Positions 1-7,785 of a DNA stretch of 18,838 nt are shown here, piece after piece. Under the pieces are notes generated by a model. The model was not told where the DNA came from and ran no database searches. It saw only the letters and a list, made by a program, of their open reading frames with translations. The translations under genes were made by a program, and so were the position numbers. Location: contig CAMDRY010000021.1 of the NCBI GenBank assembly GCA_945906975.1, positions 1-18,838 on the forward strand, in the 5' to 3' direction. The stretch's first letter is position 1. Each line of letters begins with the position of its first letter. The stretch is from Bordetella parapertussis. Its GTDB lineage: Bacteria; Pseudomonadota; Gammaproteobacteria; Burkholderiales; SG8-39.

Positions 1-480
1 AAGACGGCGTTTTACTACGTCGCGCTGCTGCTTTGCGGCGCCGGCATCTGGATGTTGAGACACATGCTGTTCTCACCCTGGGGCTATGCGCTGCGCGCCG
101 GGCGTGATTCGCCGCTGCGCTGCGATGCCATCGGCATGGACCTCGCGCGCCTGCAATGGAGCGCCTTTGTCGTGGTCGGCATGTTCGGCGGTCTCGCCGG
201 CGCCGTGTATGCGTTTTCCAAGGGCAGCATTTCGCCCGATGTCATGAGCATTGCGCGTTCGGTCGATGGCCTGGTGATGGTCTTGCTCGGCGGTGTGCAG
301 ACCCTTTCCGGGCCGGTGGTCGGTGCGGTGGTATTCACCTGGCTGCAGGACACCATCGCGCGCAACACCGATTATTGGCGCGCACTGCTTGGCTTGACCA
401 TCATCGTGCTGGTGCTGGCCTTCCCGCAAGGCATTGTCGGCTTCATCCGCTCGCGTTTTACCCGCCGGGAGGATACGTGA
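1..480 (+). CDS. livM: Branched-chain-type ABC transporter permease (LivM-like), 5' end missing
   Basis: The reading frame is open from base 1, so the start lies upstream of the window; 159 C-terminal residues remain. They contain hydrophobic membrane segments and the cytoplasmic coupling stretch typical of LivM permeases: GYALRAGRDSPLRCDAIGMD, followed by a small-residue segment (GMFGGLAGAVYAF) and a conserved tail with SVDGLVMVLLGG and LSGPVVGAVVF. In this family the protein forms half of the inner-membrane channel that imports branched-chain amino acids, short amides, urea or aromatic acids. The stop TGA overlaps the GTG start of the next ATPase gene (GTGA), so the two are translationally coupled. 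The substrate cannot be deduced, because the binding protein and the partner permease are not in the window. The family call is firm; the symbol indicates family only. Confidence 0.93.
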   Translation, partial: KTAFYYVALLLCGAGIWMLRHMLFSPWGYALRAGRDSPLRCDAIGMDLARLQWSAFVVVGMFGGLAGAVYAFSKGSISPDVMSIARSVDGLVMVLLGGVQTLSGPVVGAVVFTWLQDTIARNTDYWRALLGLTIIVLVLAFPQGIVGFIRSRFTRREDT

Positions 481-1268
481 GCGCGCCGCAAGCAGAACGC
501 TTGAGCGCACCACAAGGAGAACGCCTGAGCGTCCTGGCCGTGCAGGACCTGAAAAAGTCCTTTGGCGGCGTGCAGGCGGTGCAGGGGGTGAGTTTCAGCG
601 TCGAGCCGGGCACGCTGCTGGCGCTGATCGGCCCCAATGGCGCCGGCAAGACCACTTGTTTCAACATGCTCAACGGCCAGCTCGCACCGGACTCGGGCAG
701 CGTGAAAATCAACGGCATCGAGGTGGTGGGAAAAAAACCGCGCGAAGTCTGGCGCATGGGCGTGGGCCGCACCTTCCAGATCACCGCGACCTTCCCGTCG
801 ATGACGGTGCGCGAGAACGTGCAAATGGCCTTGTTGTCGTATCACCGGCGCCTGACCAATTTCTGGAAACAGGCGGCGGAGATGTATCGCGACGCAGCAG
901 ACAAGCTGCTGTCGCGCGTCGGTATGCTCGAGCAGGCCGAGCGTCCCTGTTCCATTCTTGCCTACGGCGATCTCAAGCGGGTTGAACTCGCCGTGGCCCT
1001 CGCCAATGATCCGCGCCTGCTATTAATGGATGAACCGACCGCCGGCATGGCACCGCAGGAGCGCATTGCGCTGATGGCCCTGACCGCGGAAATCGTGCGT
1101 GAGCGCGGTATTGCCGTGCTGTTCACTGAACACGATATGGACGTGGTGTTCGCCCACGCCGACCGCCTGATCGTCCTCAATCGTGGCCGCCTGATCGCCG
1201 CCGGCACCCCGGCCGAGGTGCGCAGCAATGCCCAGGTGCAGCAGGTCTATCTGGGGTCGAGGCACTGA
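477..1268 (+). CDS. livG: ABC transporter ATP-binding protein, LivG type
   Basis: This is one of the two cytoplasmic ATPases that power a Liv-type importer. From the GTG at 477 it has 263 residues. Walker A GPNGAGKT is at about 52-59, the ABC signature is the LivG-type LAYGDLKR at about 161-168, and Walker B LLLMDEPTAG begins near 181, with the switch histidine in FTEHDMDVVF. The GTG start is chosen because GGGAGG (467-472) lies 4 nt upstream and because it overlaps the permease stop. No ATG precedes the Walker A region in this frame after the permease stop. The first residues are two copies of an eight-residue unit (SAPQAERL, SAPQGERL) before the ABC domain proper begins near LAVQDLKKSFGG. 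That tail is absent from typical LivG proteins. A later GTG at 540 is possible but has poor Shine-Dalgarno spacing. Confidence 0.93.
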   Translation: MSAPQAERLSAPQGERLSVLAVQDLKKSFGGVQAVQGVSFSVEPGTLLALIGPNGAGKTTCFNMLNGQLAPDSGSVKINGIEVVGKKPREVWRMGVGRTFQITATFPSMTVRENVQMALLSYHRRLTNFWKQAAEMYRDAADKLLSRVGMLEQAERPCSILAYGDLKRVELAVALANDPRLLLMDEPTAGMAPQERIALMALTAEIVRERGIAVLFTEHDMDVVFAHADRLIVLNRGRLIAAGTPAEVRSNAQVQQVYLGSRH

Positions 1269-1969
1269 TGCTCAAGGCCGCCGGACTCAACACCTATTAC
1301 GGCCAGGCGCACATCTTGTCCGACGTCGGACTTGAAGTCGGGCGCGGCGAAGTGGTGGTGCTGCTCGGGCGCAATGGCGCGGGCAAATCGACGACGATGA
1401 AATCCATCATGGGGCTGGCGCCGGCGCGTTCCGGCACGGTCAGCTTCATGGGCCAATCGATAGGCGGCCTCGCGCCCTTCCAGATCGCCAAGACGGGCCT
1501 GGGCTATGTGCCCGAGGACCGGCGTATTTTCACCGACCTCACGGTGATGGAGAACCTCGAGGTCGGCCGCCAGCCCAAGCGTGCCGGTGTGCCCGAGTGG
1601 ACCGCGGAAAAGCTGTTCCGCCTGTTTCCCAATCTCGCTGAAATGAAAGACCGTCCCGGCGGCCGCATGTCGGGGGGGGAGCAGCAAATGCTGACCATTG
1701 CGCGCACGCTGATGGGCAACCCGCTGTGCATACTGCTGGACGAACCCTCTGAGGGGCTTGCGCCGGTGATCGTTGACCAGATGGTCGCCGCCATAGGCGA
1801 ACTCAAGCGTGAAGGCGTGTCGGTGCTGCTGTCGGAGCAAAACCTGCATTTCGCCACTGAGGTGTCCGACCGCGCCTATATCATAGAAAAAGGCCGCATT
1901 CGTTTTTCCGGCACGATAGCCGAACTCAACGCCAACGAGGAGGTGCGCGCCACCTACCTCGCACTGTAA
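1268..1969 (+). CDS. livF: ABC transporter ATP-binding protein, LivF type
   Basis: This is the second ATPase of the Liv-type importer, 233 residues, a normal length for LivF. Walker A GRNGAGKST is at about 34-42. The LivF hallmark VPEDRRIF follows in the Q-loop to helical region, then signature SGGEQQML and Walker B CILLDEPSEGLAP, with the switch region LSEQNLHFA (Q instead of H, as is usual in LivF). The ATG shares its A with the last base of the livG stop (TGATG), so the two ATPases are translationally coupled and presumably made in equal amounts to form the heterodimer. The gene is followed only 9 nt later by the hydantoinase A gene. This implies that the transporter and enzyme serve the same substrate. 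Confidence 0.95.
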   Translation: MLKAAGLNTYYGQAHILSDVGLEVGRGEVVVLLGRNGAGKSTTMKSIMGLAPARSGTVSFMGQSIGGLAPFQIAKTGLGYVPEDRRIFTDLTVMENLEVGRQPKRAGVPEWTAEKLFRLFPNLAEMKDRPGGRMSGGEQQMLTIARTLMGNPLCILLDEPSEGLAPVIVDQMVAAIGELKREGVSVLLSEQNLHFATEVSDRAYIIEKGRIRFSGTIAELNANEEVRATYLAL

Positions 1970-1978
1970 AGACGAATC

Positions 1979-4018
1979 ATGGCAAAAATAGCGGGTATTG
2001 ATGTGGGTGGCACCTTTACCGACCTCATCCTCATCGACGAAGTCACCGGCGAAGTGCGCCTGGCCAAGGTACCGACCACGGCGGACAACCAGGCCTTCGG
2101 CGTAATGGCCGCGCTGGAGCAGACCGGCGCCACCCTGGCCGAGCTGTCGGCCATCGTGCACGGCACCACCACCACGACCAACGCCATGCTGGAGCGCAAG
2201 ATCGCCAAGGTGGGACTCATCACCACGCGCGGTTTTCGTGACGTGCTGGAACTGGGACGGCGCACACGCCCCACCGCCTACGGACTGACCGGCAGGTTCG
2301 TGCCCTTGATCCCGCGCGAGCTGCGCCTTGAGGTGACCGAACGCATGGACTGCGACGGCGAAGTGGTGACCGCGCTAGAGGAAGCAGAAGTGGCCGAGGC
2401 GGCGAAAAAGCTTATCGCCCTGGGCGCCGAATCAGTGGTCATCCATTTTCTGCACAGCTACATCAATTCCGCGCACGAGAAACGCGCGGCTGAAATCGTG
2501 CGCAACCTGTGGCCCAATCGTTACGTCACCGCAGGCCACGCCATAATTTCCGAGTACCGCGAATACGAACGGGGGGTGACGGCAACGGTCAACGCGGCGA
2601 TCCAGCCTGTCTTGTCGCGTTACATCGAGCGGCTTCAGAACGAGCTCGCATCCAAGGGTTTCGGCAGCGAGCTGCTGGTGATGCAGGGTAATGGCGGCAC
2701 CGTCGCATCGAGCATCGTCGCGGAGGTCGCGGTCAATACCGTGATGTCCGGGCCTGCATCCGGGGTGATTGCCGCCGCCTACACGGCGAGCCAGGCCGGT
2801 TTTCCCAACGTTGTCACCTATGACATGGGCGGAACCTCCAGCGATGTGGCGCTGATCCAGGGCGGCATGCCTCAGGTTTCCACCGAGCTTGAGCTCGAAT
2901 ACGCCATGCCCATCCATGTGCCCATGGTCGATGTGCACACCATAGGCGCGGGCGGCGGGTCGCTCGCGCATGTCGACGCGGCGGGCATGCTGCGCGTCGG
3001 GCCCGAGAGCGCGGGCGCGACACCGGGGCCGATTTGCTACGCGCGTGGCGGCGAGCGTCCGACCATCACCGATGCCAACCTGGTGCTGGGGCGGCTCAAT
3101 CCGAAAAAGCTGCTGGCGGTGGAAAGTCCGGTGTCGATTGACTATGTCAGGAGGCAGATTGAACTCTACGTCGGCAAGCCGCTGGGTTTGCAGCCGGACA
3201 AGGCCGCCGCCGCCATCCTGCGCATCGCCAACGATCGTATGGCGGGGGCCATACGCATGGTCAGCCTGGCACGCGGGCACGACCCGCGCGATTTCGCGCT
3301 ATTCGCCTTTGGCGGCGCAGGGCCCTTGCACGCGGCGGCATTGGCGCGGGAATTATCGATCCCCCGCGTGCTGATTCCGGCGCGTCCAGGCCTGACCAAT
3401 GCCCTGGGCTGCGTTGCCGCCAGTGTGCGTCACGATTTTGTCCGCACCATAAACAAACCGCTGGGCGAAGTGGAGTCCGAAACAATAGGGACTATTCTAG
3501 AAGGGCAGATCGTCGAGGGTAAGGCCACCGTCGCGCGGGAGCGCGTGCAGGTGGAGGGTTTCGAAACGCTGCATCGGGCCGACATGCAATTCCAGGGCCA
3601 GAGTCACATTCTCTCGGTCGCCCTGCCGGAACTGGGCATCACTCGCGAGCAATTGCACAAGCTGTTCGAGGCCGCTTACTGGACACGTTTTGGCGTCGAA
3701 CTTAAGGAGATTCGGCCTGTTCTGGTCAACCTGCATACGGCGGTCATCGGCAAGCGACGTCCGGTGTCGCTACTCGACCTGGCCAAAGGCGAGCCGCGCA
3801 TCACGGTAAAGGATGCTGAAGTGGAGCGTCGCCAAGTGTGGTTCGAACAAGGCGGCTGGGTCGACACGCCGGTGTACCGGCGCGAATACCTTCCGCTGGA
3901 GGCAAACTTCAACGGACCGGCAATCGTTGAGCAACTTGACAGCACGACCGTGGTCGAACCTGGCAATACCGTCACCGTGGACAAACTCGGCAACCTGATT
4001 TTGAAAGTGACGCTATGA
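1979..4018 (+). CDS. hyuA: Hydantoinase/oxoprolinase family protein, subunit A (ATPase subunit)
   Basis: The protein has 679 residues, the usual size for HyuA-type subunits. It belongs to the ASKHA-fold ATP-dependent family that includes N-methylhydantoinase, 5-oxoprolinase, caprolactamase and the acetone and acetophenone carboxylases. The N-terminal phosphate loop IDVGGTFTD is at 7-15, HGTTTTTNAMLERK at 61-74, the second phosphate motif TYDMGGTSSD at about 280-289, and the family-typical FGGAGPLHAAALARELSIPR follows near residue 440. In the family this subunit binds ATP and activates an amide, imide or ketone for ring opening or carboxylation together with the B subunit. The ATG at 1979 lies 9 nt after livF with only a weak Shine-Dalgarno (AAAGACGA), which suggests coupled translation. 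Sequence alone does not distinguish between family substrates. The symbol denotes family, not proven hydantoinase activity. Confidence 0.93.
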   Translation: MAKIAGIDVGGTFTDLILIDEVTGEVRLAKVPTTADNQAFGVMAALEQTGATLAELSAIVHGTTTTTNAMLERKIAKVGLITTRGFRDVLELGRRTRPTAYGLTGRFVPLIPRELRLEVTERMDCDGEVVTALEEAEVAEAAKKLIALGAESVVIHFLHSYINSAHEKRAAEIVRNLWPNRYVTAGHAIISEYREYERGVTATVNAAIQPVLSRYIERLQNELASKGFGSELLVMQGNGGTVASSIVAEVAVNTVMSGPASGVIAAAYTASQAGFPNVVTYDMGGTSSDVALIQGGMPQVSTELELEYAMPIHVPMVDVHTIGAGGGSLAHVDAAGMLRVGPESAGATPGPICYARGGERPTITDANLVLGRLNPKKLLAVESPVSIDYVRRQIELYVGKPLGLQPDKAAAAILRIANDRMAGAIRMVSLARGHDPRDFALFAFGGAGPLHAAALARELSIPRVLIPARPGLTNALGCVAASVRHDFVRTINKPLGEVESETIGTILEGQIVEGKATVARERVQVEGFETLHRADMQFQGQSHILSVALPELGITREQLHKLFEAAYWTRFGVELKEIRPVLVNLHTAVIGKRRPVSLLDLAKGEPRITVKDAEVERRQVWFEQGGWVDTPVYRREYLPLEANFNGPAIVEQLDSTTVVEPGNTVTVDKLGNLILKVTL

Positions 4019-4659
4019 AGCAACTGGGACTATTGCTGACCATGACCGAGCCCACCCAGGAGATGGAGGAGGAATTTAACGCATGGTATGACACTGAACA
4101 CATCGTGGAGCGTCTGGCCATACCGGGATTCATCTCGGCACGACGTTGGGTTTATCCCAGGGCCAAGCCTGGCAGCGGCAAGTATCTGGCGACCTACGAG
4201 CTGACCGGCACTGATGTGCTGACAGCCCCCGAATATCTTGCGCATGCCGGCGAACATTTCACGCCCTGGAGCAAGCGTTGTCTCGCTAAGGCGGTGCTGA
4301 ATCGGCGCTGGGCGGCAAGCCAGACGTTGCCCGGAGACGCATTGCCGGCGCCGGAGGCCAGGGCGCTTATGGTGGCGATTGGCGATAGTCCGGCTGAGCA
4401 CGAGCTTGAGTTCAATAAATGGTATGACGAAGAGCACGTCCCGATGTTGGCAAAAGTGCCTGGCGTGCTGCGCGCGCGGCGGTTTTTTTCCCCTGCAGGA
4501 AAGCCCCGCCACATTGCGCTCTACGAGTTATCGCAGGCCGACGTCACCCGAAGCGCGCCATGGCAGGAGGCTGTCGGCACACCCTGGTCGCAACGCATGA
4601 TCGGCCTCACCGCCGGCAGCGACTGGTTTTTTCGTTGTTACGACGCTTACGGAGCATGA
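4015..4659 (+). CDS. Duplicated WYDxEH-domain protein between HyuA and HyuB (probable dimeric alpha/beta-barrel fold)
   Basis: This 214-residue protein consists of two homologous halves. EEFNAWYDTEH (19-29) matches LEFNKWYDEEH (131-141); IPGFISARRW (36-45) matches VPGVLRARRF (148-157); KYLATYEL (56-63) matches RHIALYEL (165-172); TPWSKR (83-88) matches TPWSQR (189-194). Such WYDxEHxP...PG patterns occur in EthD-like and related ferredoxin-fold (Dabb) proteins, so a pseudo-dimeric barrel in one chain is inferred. There is no signal peptide and no membrane segment. The ATG overlaps the hyuA stop (ATGA), and its own stop touches the hyuB start, so it is co-translated with both enzyme subunits. 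It may be an accessory subunit, an enzyme acting on the product, or a substrate chaperone. Its exact function is unknown. Confidence 0.9.
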   Translation: MKQLGLLLTMTEPTQEMEEEFNAWYDTEHIVERLAIPGFISARRWVYPRAKPGSGKYLATYELTGTDVLTAPEYLAHAGEHFTPWSKRCLAKAVLNRRWAASQTLPGDALPAPEARALMVAIGDSPAEHELEFNKWYDEEHVPMLAKVPGVLRARRFFSPAGKPRHIALYELSQADVTRSAPWQEAVGTPWSQRMIGLTAGSDWFFRCYDAYGA

Positions 4660-4661
4660 GC

Positions 4662-6407
4662 ATGGCCAGATCCGTCATTGATCCAATCACGCTTGTCGTC
4701 ATTCAAAACGGGTTGCAGCAGGTCTGCAACGAAATGGATCTGGCTTTCTGTCGTGCCGCGTTCAGTCCGGTCATATCCGAGGCGATGGACCGATCGGACG
4801 GCATTTATCATCGCGACAACGGTGAACTGATCGCCCAGGGGGAACTGGGCCTGCCGGTATTTGTTGGCACCATGCAGTTTTCCACCCAGGCGGTGATCGA
4901 CGTGGTCAAGGCGCGCGGCACGCCGCTGCACGAGGGGGATATTTTTATCCTCAACGATCCTTACCTTGGCGGCACCCACCTCATGGACGTGAAATTCGTC
5001 AAACCGTTTTTTTACCAAGGCAAGCTGTTCGCCTGGTTGTCCAATACCGGCCACTGGCCCGACACCGGTGGCATGGTACCGGGCGGTTTTTCCGCCAACG
5101 CCACCGAGGTCGAGCAAGAAGGCCTGCGCCTGCCGCCCGTCAAGCTGTTCAAGCAGGGCCAACTTGACCAGGAAATCCTTGCGATCATACAGTCGAACAT
5201 CCGCGTCGCCGACCAGCGCATCGGCGACATCAAGGCGCAGGCCGCGGCGCTTGCCATAGGCGAAAAGCGCCTGGCTGAAATGCTCGACCGATACGGCGCT
5301 GATCTCGTGGATGATGCGATCGTGGAACTCAAGGCGCGGGCCTCGCAGCAAATGCGTGCGTGCATCGCGACCATCCCGGATGGCAGCTATCGGGGGGAGG
5401 CTTTTGTTGATTCGGATGGCGTTGTTGACGCACCGCTGAAGATTGTCATGACCGTCACAAAAAAAGGCGACGGGCTGCATTTCGACATGAGCGGTTCCTC
5501 GCCGCCTTGCCGTGGGCCGATGAACAGTGTCATCGCCACAACCAAAAGTTCGATTTATCTTGCGATCAAGCATATTTTTCCGGACGTGCCCATCAACGCC
5601 GGCACCTTTGAGCCACTGGATATCGTCGAGCCGGAAAACACTTTTCTGTATGCACGCTATCCACGTCCGGTATCGGGTTGTGCCGCCGAAGTGAGCCAGC
5701 GCATCGCCGAGGCCGTGTTTGCCGCACTGGTCAAAGCCATGCCCGATCGCATGTTCGCGGCACCGGCCGGAACATCGGGTAATCTCTCCATCGGTGGTTA
5801 CGACCCGAAGCGACAGCGTTCTTATGTGATGTATGTCATTTCTGGCGGTGGCTATGGTGGATCGCCGATAGGCGACGGTATTTCCAACGGCTGCTCGACC
5901 ATTGGGATATCCAAGACCACGCCCATAGAAGTCATGGAGCAATACTACCCGGTGTTGTTCGAGGAATTTTCGCTGCATGAAGGTTCAGGTGGCCCGGGCG
6001 AACACCGCGGTGGATTTGGCGTGAATTACAAGATCAAGCTGCGTCGCGGCGAGGCACGCGCCTCGATGGTGATGGACCACGGACGAACCGGCCCGTTGGG
6101 CGCGCAGGGCGGCGGCGACGGAGGCCTGAATACGGTGGCGGTGTTGCAGGGAGGCAAAATCTATCACCCGCCGCATACATCCAAGGACCAGGACATCAGC
6201 ATTAGCGCTGGCGACCGGATTGAGGTGTCCACACCGGGTGGCGGCGGATTCGGGCGGCCGTTCGCGCGTGATCCGCAGGCGGTGGCCAATGACGTCAGTC
6301 GCGGCTATTACACGCTACAACAGGCGCAGCAGTTCTTTGGTGTGAGTATCGCGGCCGATGGTTCGGTCGACGAGTCACAGACGGCACGGCGGCGCGCGGT
6401 CGTCTGA
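4662..6407 (+). CDS. hyuB: Hydantoinase/oxoprolinase family protein, subunit B
   Basis: This 581-residue protein matches the HyuB family from its first residues. DPITLVVIQNGLQQVCNEMD begins at residue 7, followed by SDGIYHRDNGELIAQGE, ILNDPYLGGTHLMDV, NTGHWPDTGG and NATEVEQEGLRLPPVKL. A glycine-rich C-terminal half follows (GGGYGGSPIGDG, EGSGGPGEHRGGFG, STPGGGGFGRP). HyuB pairs with HyuA; the two together hydrolyse or carboxylate the substrate with ATP. Two starts are possible. ATG 4656 overlaps the preceding stop, but its GGAG (4651-4654) is only 1 nt away. ATG 4662 has that GGAG 7 nt upstream and is preferred; the difference is two residues. The length is normal for the family and no frameshift is visible. 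The zinc-type third subunit of acetone carboxylases was not seen next to it. Confidence 0.93.
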   Translation: MARSVIDPITLVVIQNGLQQVCNEMDLAFCRAAFSPVISEAMDRSDGIYHRDNGELIAQGELGLPVFVGTMQFSTQAVIDVVKARGTPLHEGDIFILNDPYLGGTHLMDVKFVKPFFYQGKLFAWLSNTGHWPDTGGMVPGGFSANATEVEQEGLRLPPVKLFKQGQLDQEILAIIQSNIRVADQRIGDIKAQAAALAIGEKRLAEMLDRYGADLVDDAIVELKARASQQMRACIATIPDGSYRGEAFVDSDGVVDAPLKIVMTVTKKGDGLHFDMSGSSPPCRGPMNSVIATTKSSIYLAIKHIFPDVPINAGTFEPLDIVEPENTFLYARYPRPVSGCAAEVSQRIAEAVFAALVKAMPDRMFAAPAGTSGNLSIGGYDPKRQRSYVMYVISGGGYGGSPIGDGISNGCSTIGISKTTPIEVMEQYYPVLFEEFSLHEGSGGPGEHRGGFGVNYKIKLRRGEARASMVMDHGRTGPLGAQGGGDGGLNTVAVLQGGKIYHPPHTSKDQDISISAGDRIEVSTPGGGGFGRPFARDPQAVANDVSRGYYTLQQAQQFFGVSIAADGSVDESQTARRRAVV

Positions 6408-6421
6408 AAAGGCATAGGCGA

Positions 6422-7096
6422 ATGCGACGGACGATTAATTTAATTTGGTTTTTTTCGTTCCTTGCTTGGTGCACCGTCAGGCCGGCTAATGCGCAGTCGT
6501 TTGCGGCAGAAGTGCTGCTGCGCGAGGCCGCGGGGAAAGGTGATATACCCTTGATCGGGCGGTTGCTGAAAGAAGGCGTCCGACCCGATGCAACTGAACC
6601 GCGTGGCGCAACGGCGCTGATTGCGGCGGCCTACCGCAATCAGACGGAGGCTGCGCGTGCTCTGATAGAAGCTGGCGCCGACGTCAATCGTCAGGACAGT
6701 TCGGGACAAAGTGCATTCCTGATTGCAGTTTCCAATGCCAATATTGATTTGGTCAAACTGGCCCTGCGGCGCGGCGCCAACCTGGATAGCCGTGACGGTG
6801 GCAACGCCAGCGCACTTATCCGTGCGGCCCGGCACGGGCACGGCGCGGTAACTCTGGAATTGTTGCGCGGTGGTGCGGAACTAAATCAGGTTACGCGCGC
6901 CGGCAGGACCGCGCTAATCGAAACCATTGTCATGGGCGACGGGGGGAGGCGACATGCAGACACTGTGCGGTTTCTCGTCAAGGCTGGCGCGGATCTGAGC
7001 ATCCGCGATCATGCCGGTCTAAGCGCCTTGCAGCATGCACTGCAACGGGAGTTTCGCGAAATAGCCGCGATCCTGATCAGTGCTGGTGGTCGCTAG
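6422..7096 (+). CDS. Exported ankyrin-repeat protein closing the hyu operon
   Basis: The protein has 224 residues. The N-terminus is a good Sec signal peptide: two arginines, a hydrophobic WFFSFLAW stretch, then a likely cleavage after PANA near residue 25. The rest is about six ankyrin-type repeats with recognisable LLREAAGKGDIPLIGRLL, ATALIAAAYRNQTEAARALI, SAFLIAVSNANIDLVKLAL, SALIRAARHGHGAVTLELL, TALIETIV...VRFLVKAGAD and SALQHALQ units. No other domain is present. Ankyrin repeats are protein-binding scaffolds, so a periplasmic partner is expected. The gene starts 14 nt after hyuB and is probably cotranscribed, although only a weak Shine-Dalgarno (AGGCG) is visible. A periplasmic ankyrin protein has no known role in HyuAB chemistry. 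It could assist the transporter or simply have been captured by the operon. Confidence 0.85.
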   Translation: MRRTINLIWFFSFLAWCTVRPANAQSFAAEVLLREAAGKGDIPLIGRLLKEGVRPDATEPRGATALIAAAYRNQTEAARALIEAGADVNRQDSSGQSAFLIAVSNANIDLVKLALRRGANLDSRDGGNASALIRAARHGHGAVTLELLRGGAELNQVTRAGRTALIETIVMGDGGRRHADTVRFLVKAGADLSIRDHAGLSALQHALQREFREIAAILISAGGR

Positions 7097-7176
7097 GCAT
7101 ACCGCCGTCCGGAGTGTCCTTGCAAGCACGTGACTGAAGCAAAAACATTACGCCGGATCCGCACCCTGTTAAGCTT

Positions 7177-7785
7177 ATGTCCATGAAAAATTCCCCAGTC
7201 AAACCACGCCGCATCATCGTTGGTATTTCGGGCGCCTCCGGCGCGATTTACGGCATCCGCCTGCTGCAGACCCTGCGGGAAATTGGCGTTGAGACGCACT
7301 TGGTCATGTCCAAGTCGGCCGAGGTAACCATCACGGCTGAAACCGATCTGAAAATCAAGGATGTGCGCGCGCTGGCCGACGTCTGGTACCCGCAGAACAA
7401 TATCGGCGCGGCGATCTCGAGCGGCTCCTTTATCACCGATGGCATGGTCGTCGCTCCTTGCGCCATTCGCAGCGTGTCCGAAATTGCCAGCGGCGTCACC
7501 TCAGGGCTGTTGACGCGTGCCGCAGACGTGGTGCTCAAGGAACGGCGTCGGCTGGTGTTGATGGTGCGTGAAACACCATTGCACCTTGGGCACCTGCGCA
7601 CCCTGACAGCGGTCACGGAAATCGGTGCCATTGTCCTGCCGCCTATGCCCGCCTTCTATAACCGACCGAAAACAGTGGACGATATTGTCAATCACACCGT
7701 CGCGCGCGTGCTTGATCTTTTTGGCTTGCAAAATGACAAGGCCAAACGCTGGACTGGCCTGGCTTCAAGCGAACGCGAGGCCTGA
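7177..7785 (+). CDS. ubiX: Flavin prenyltransferase UbiX
   Basis: This 202-residue flavoprotein of the UbiX/Pad1 family attaches dimethylallyl phosphate to FMN to make prenylated FMN, the cofactor of UbiD-type decarboxylases. Seen in the sequence are the N-terminal nucleotide-binding loop VGISGASGAIYG (from residue 15), SGSFITDGMVVAPCAIRS, the family signature RETPLHLGHLRTLTAVTEIGA, then PPMPAFYNRPKTVDDIVNHT, ARVLDLFG and a late KRWTGL. The Tyr of PAFY, the Arg of ARVLD and the Trp of KRW correspond to known prenyl-phosphate and flavin contacts in characterised homologues. ATG 7177 or ATG 7183 (two codons later) could be used; neither has a clear Shine-Dalgarno. It lies 80 nt after the ankyrin gene on the same strand. 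No ubiD is in the window, so it may serve ubiquinone synthesis or a remote decarboxylase. Confidence 0.95.
   Translation: MSMKNSPVKPRRIIVGISGASGAIYGIRLLQTLREIGVETHLVMSKSAEVTITAETDLKIKDVRALADVWYPQNNIGAAISSGSFITDGMVVAPCAIRSVSEIASGVTSGLLTRAADVVLKERRRLVLMVRETPLHLGHLRTLTAVTEIGAIVLPPMPAFYNRPKTVDDIVNHTVARVLDLFGLQNDKAKRWTGLASSEREA

Noticed and set aside
73..4023. Long minus-strand open frames opposite the liv and hyu genes (up to about 300 codons)
   Set aside because: They are antisense shadows of well-supported genes; the translations are rich in His, Arg and Gln with no domain motifs.
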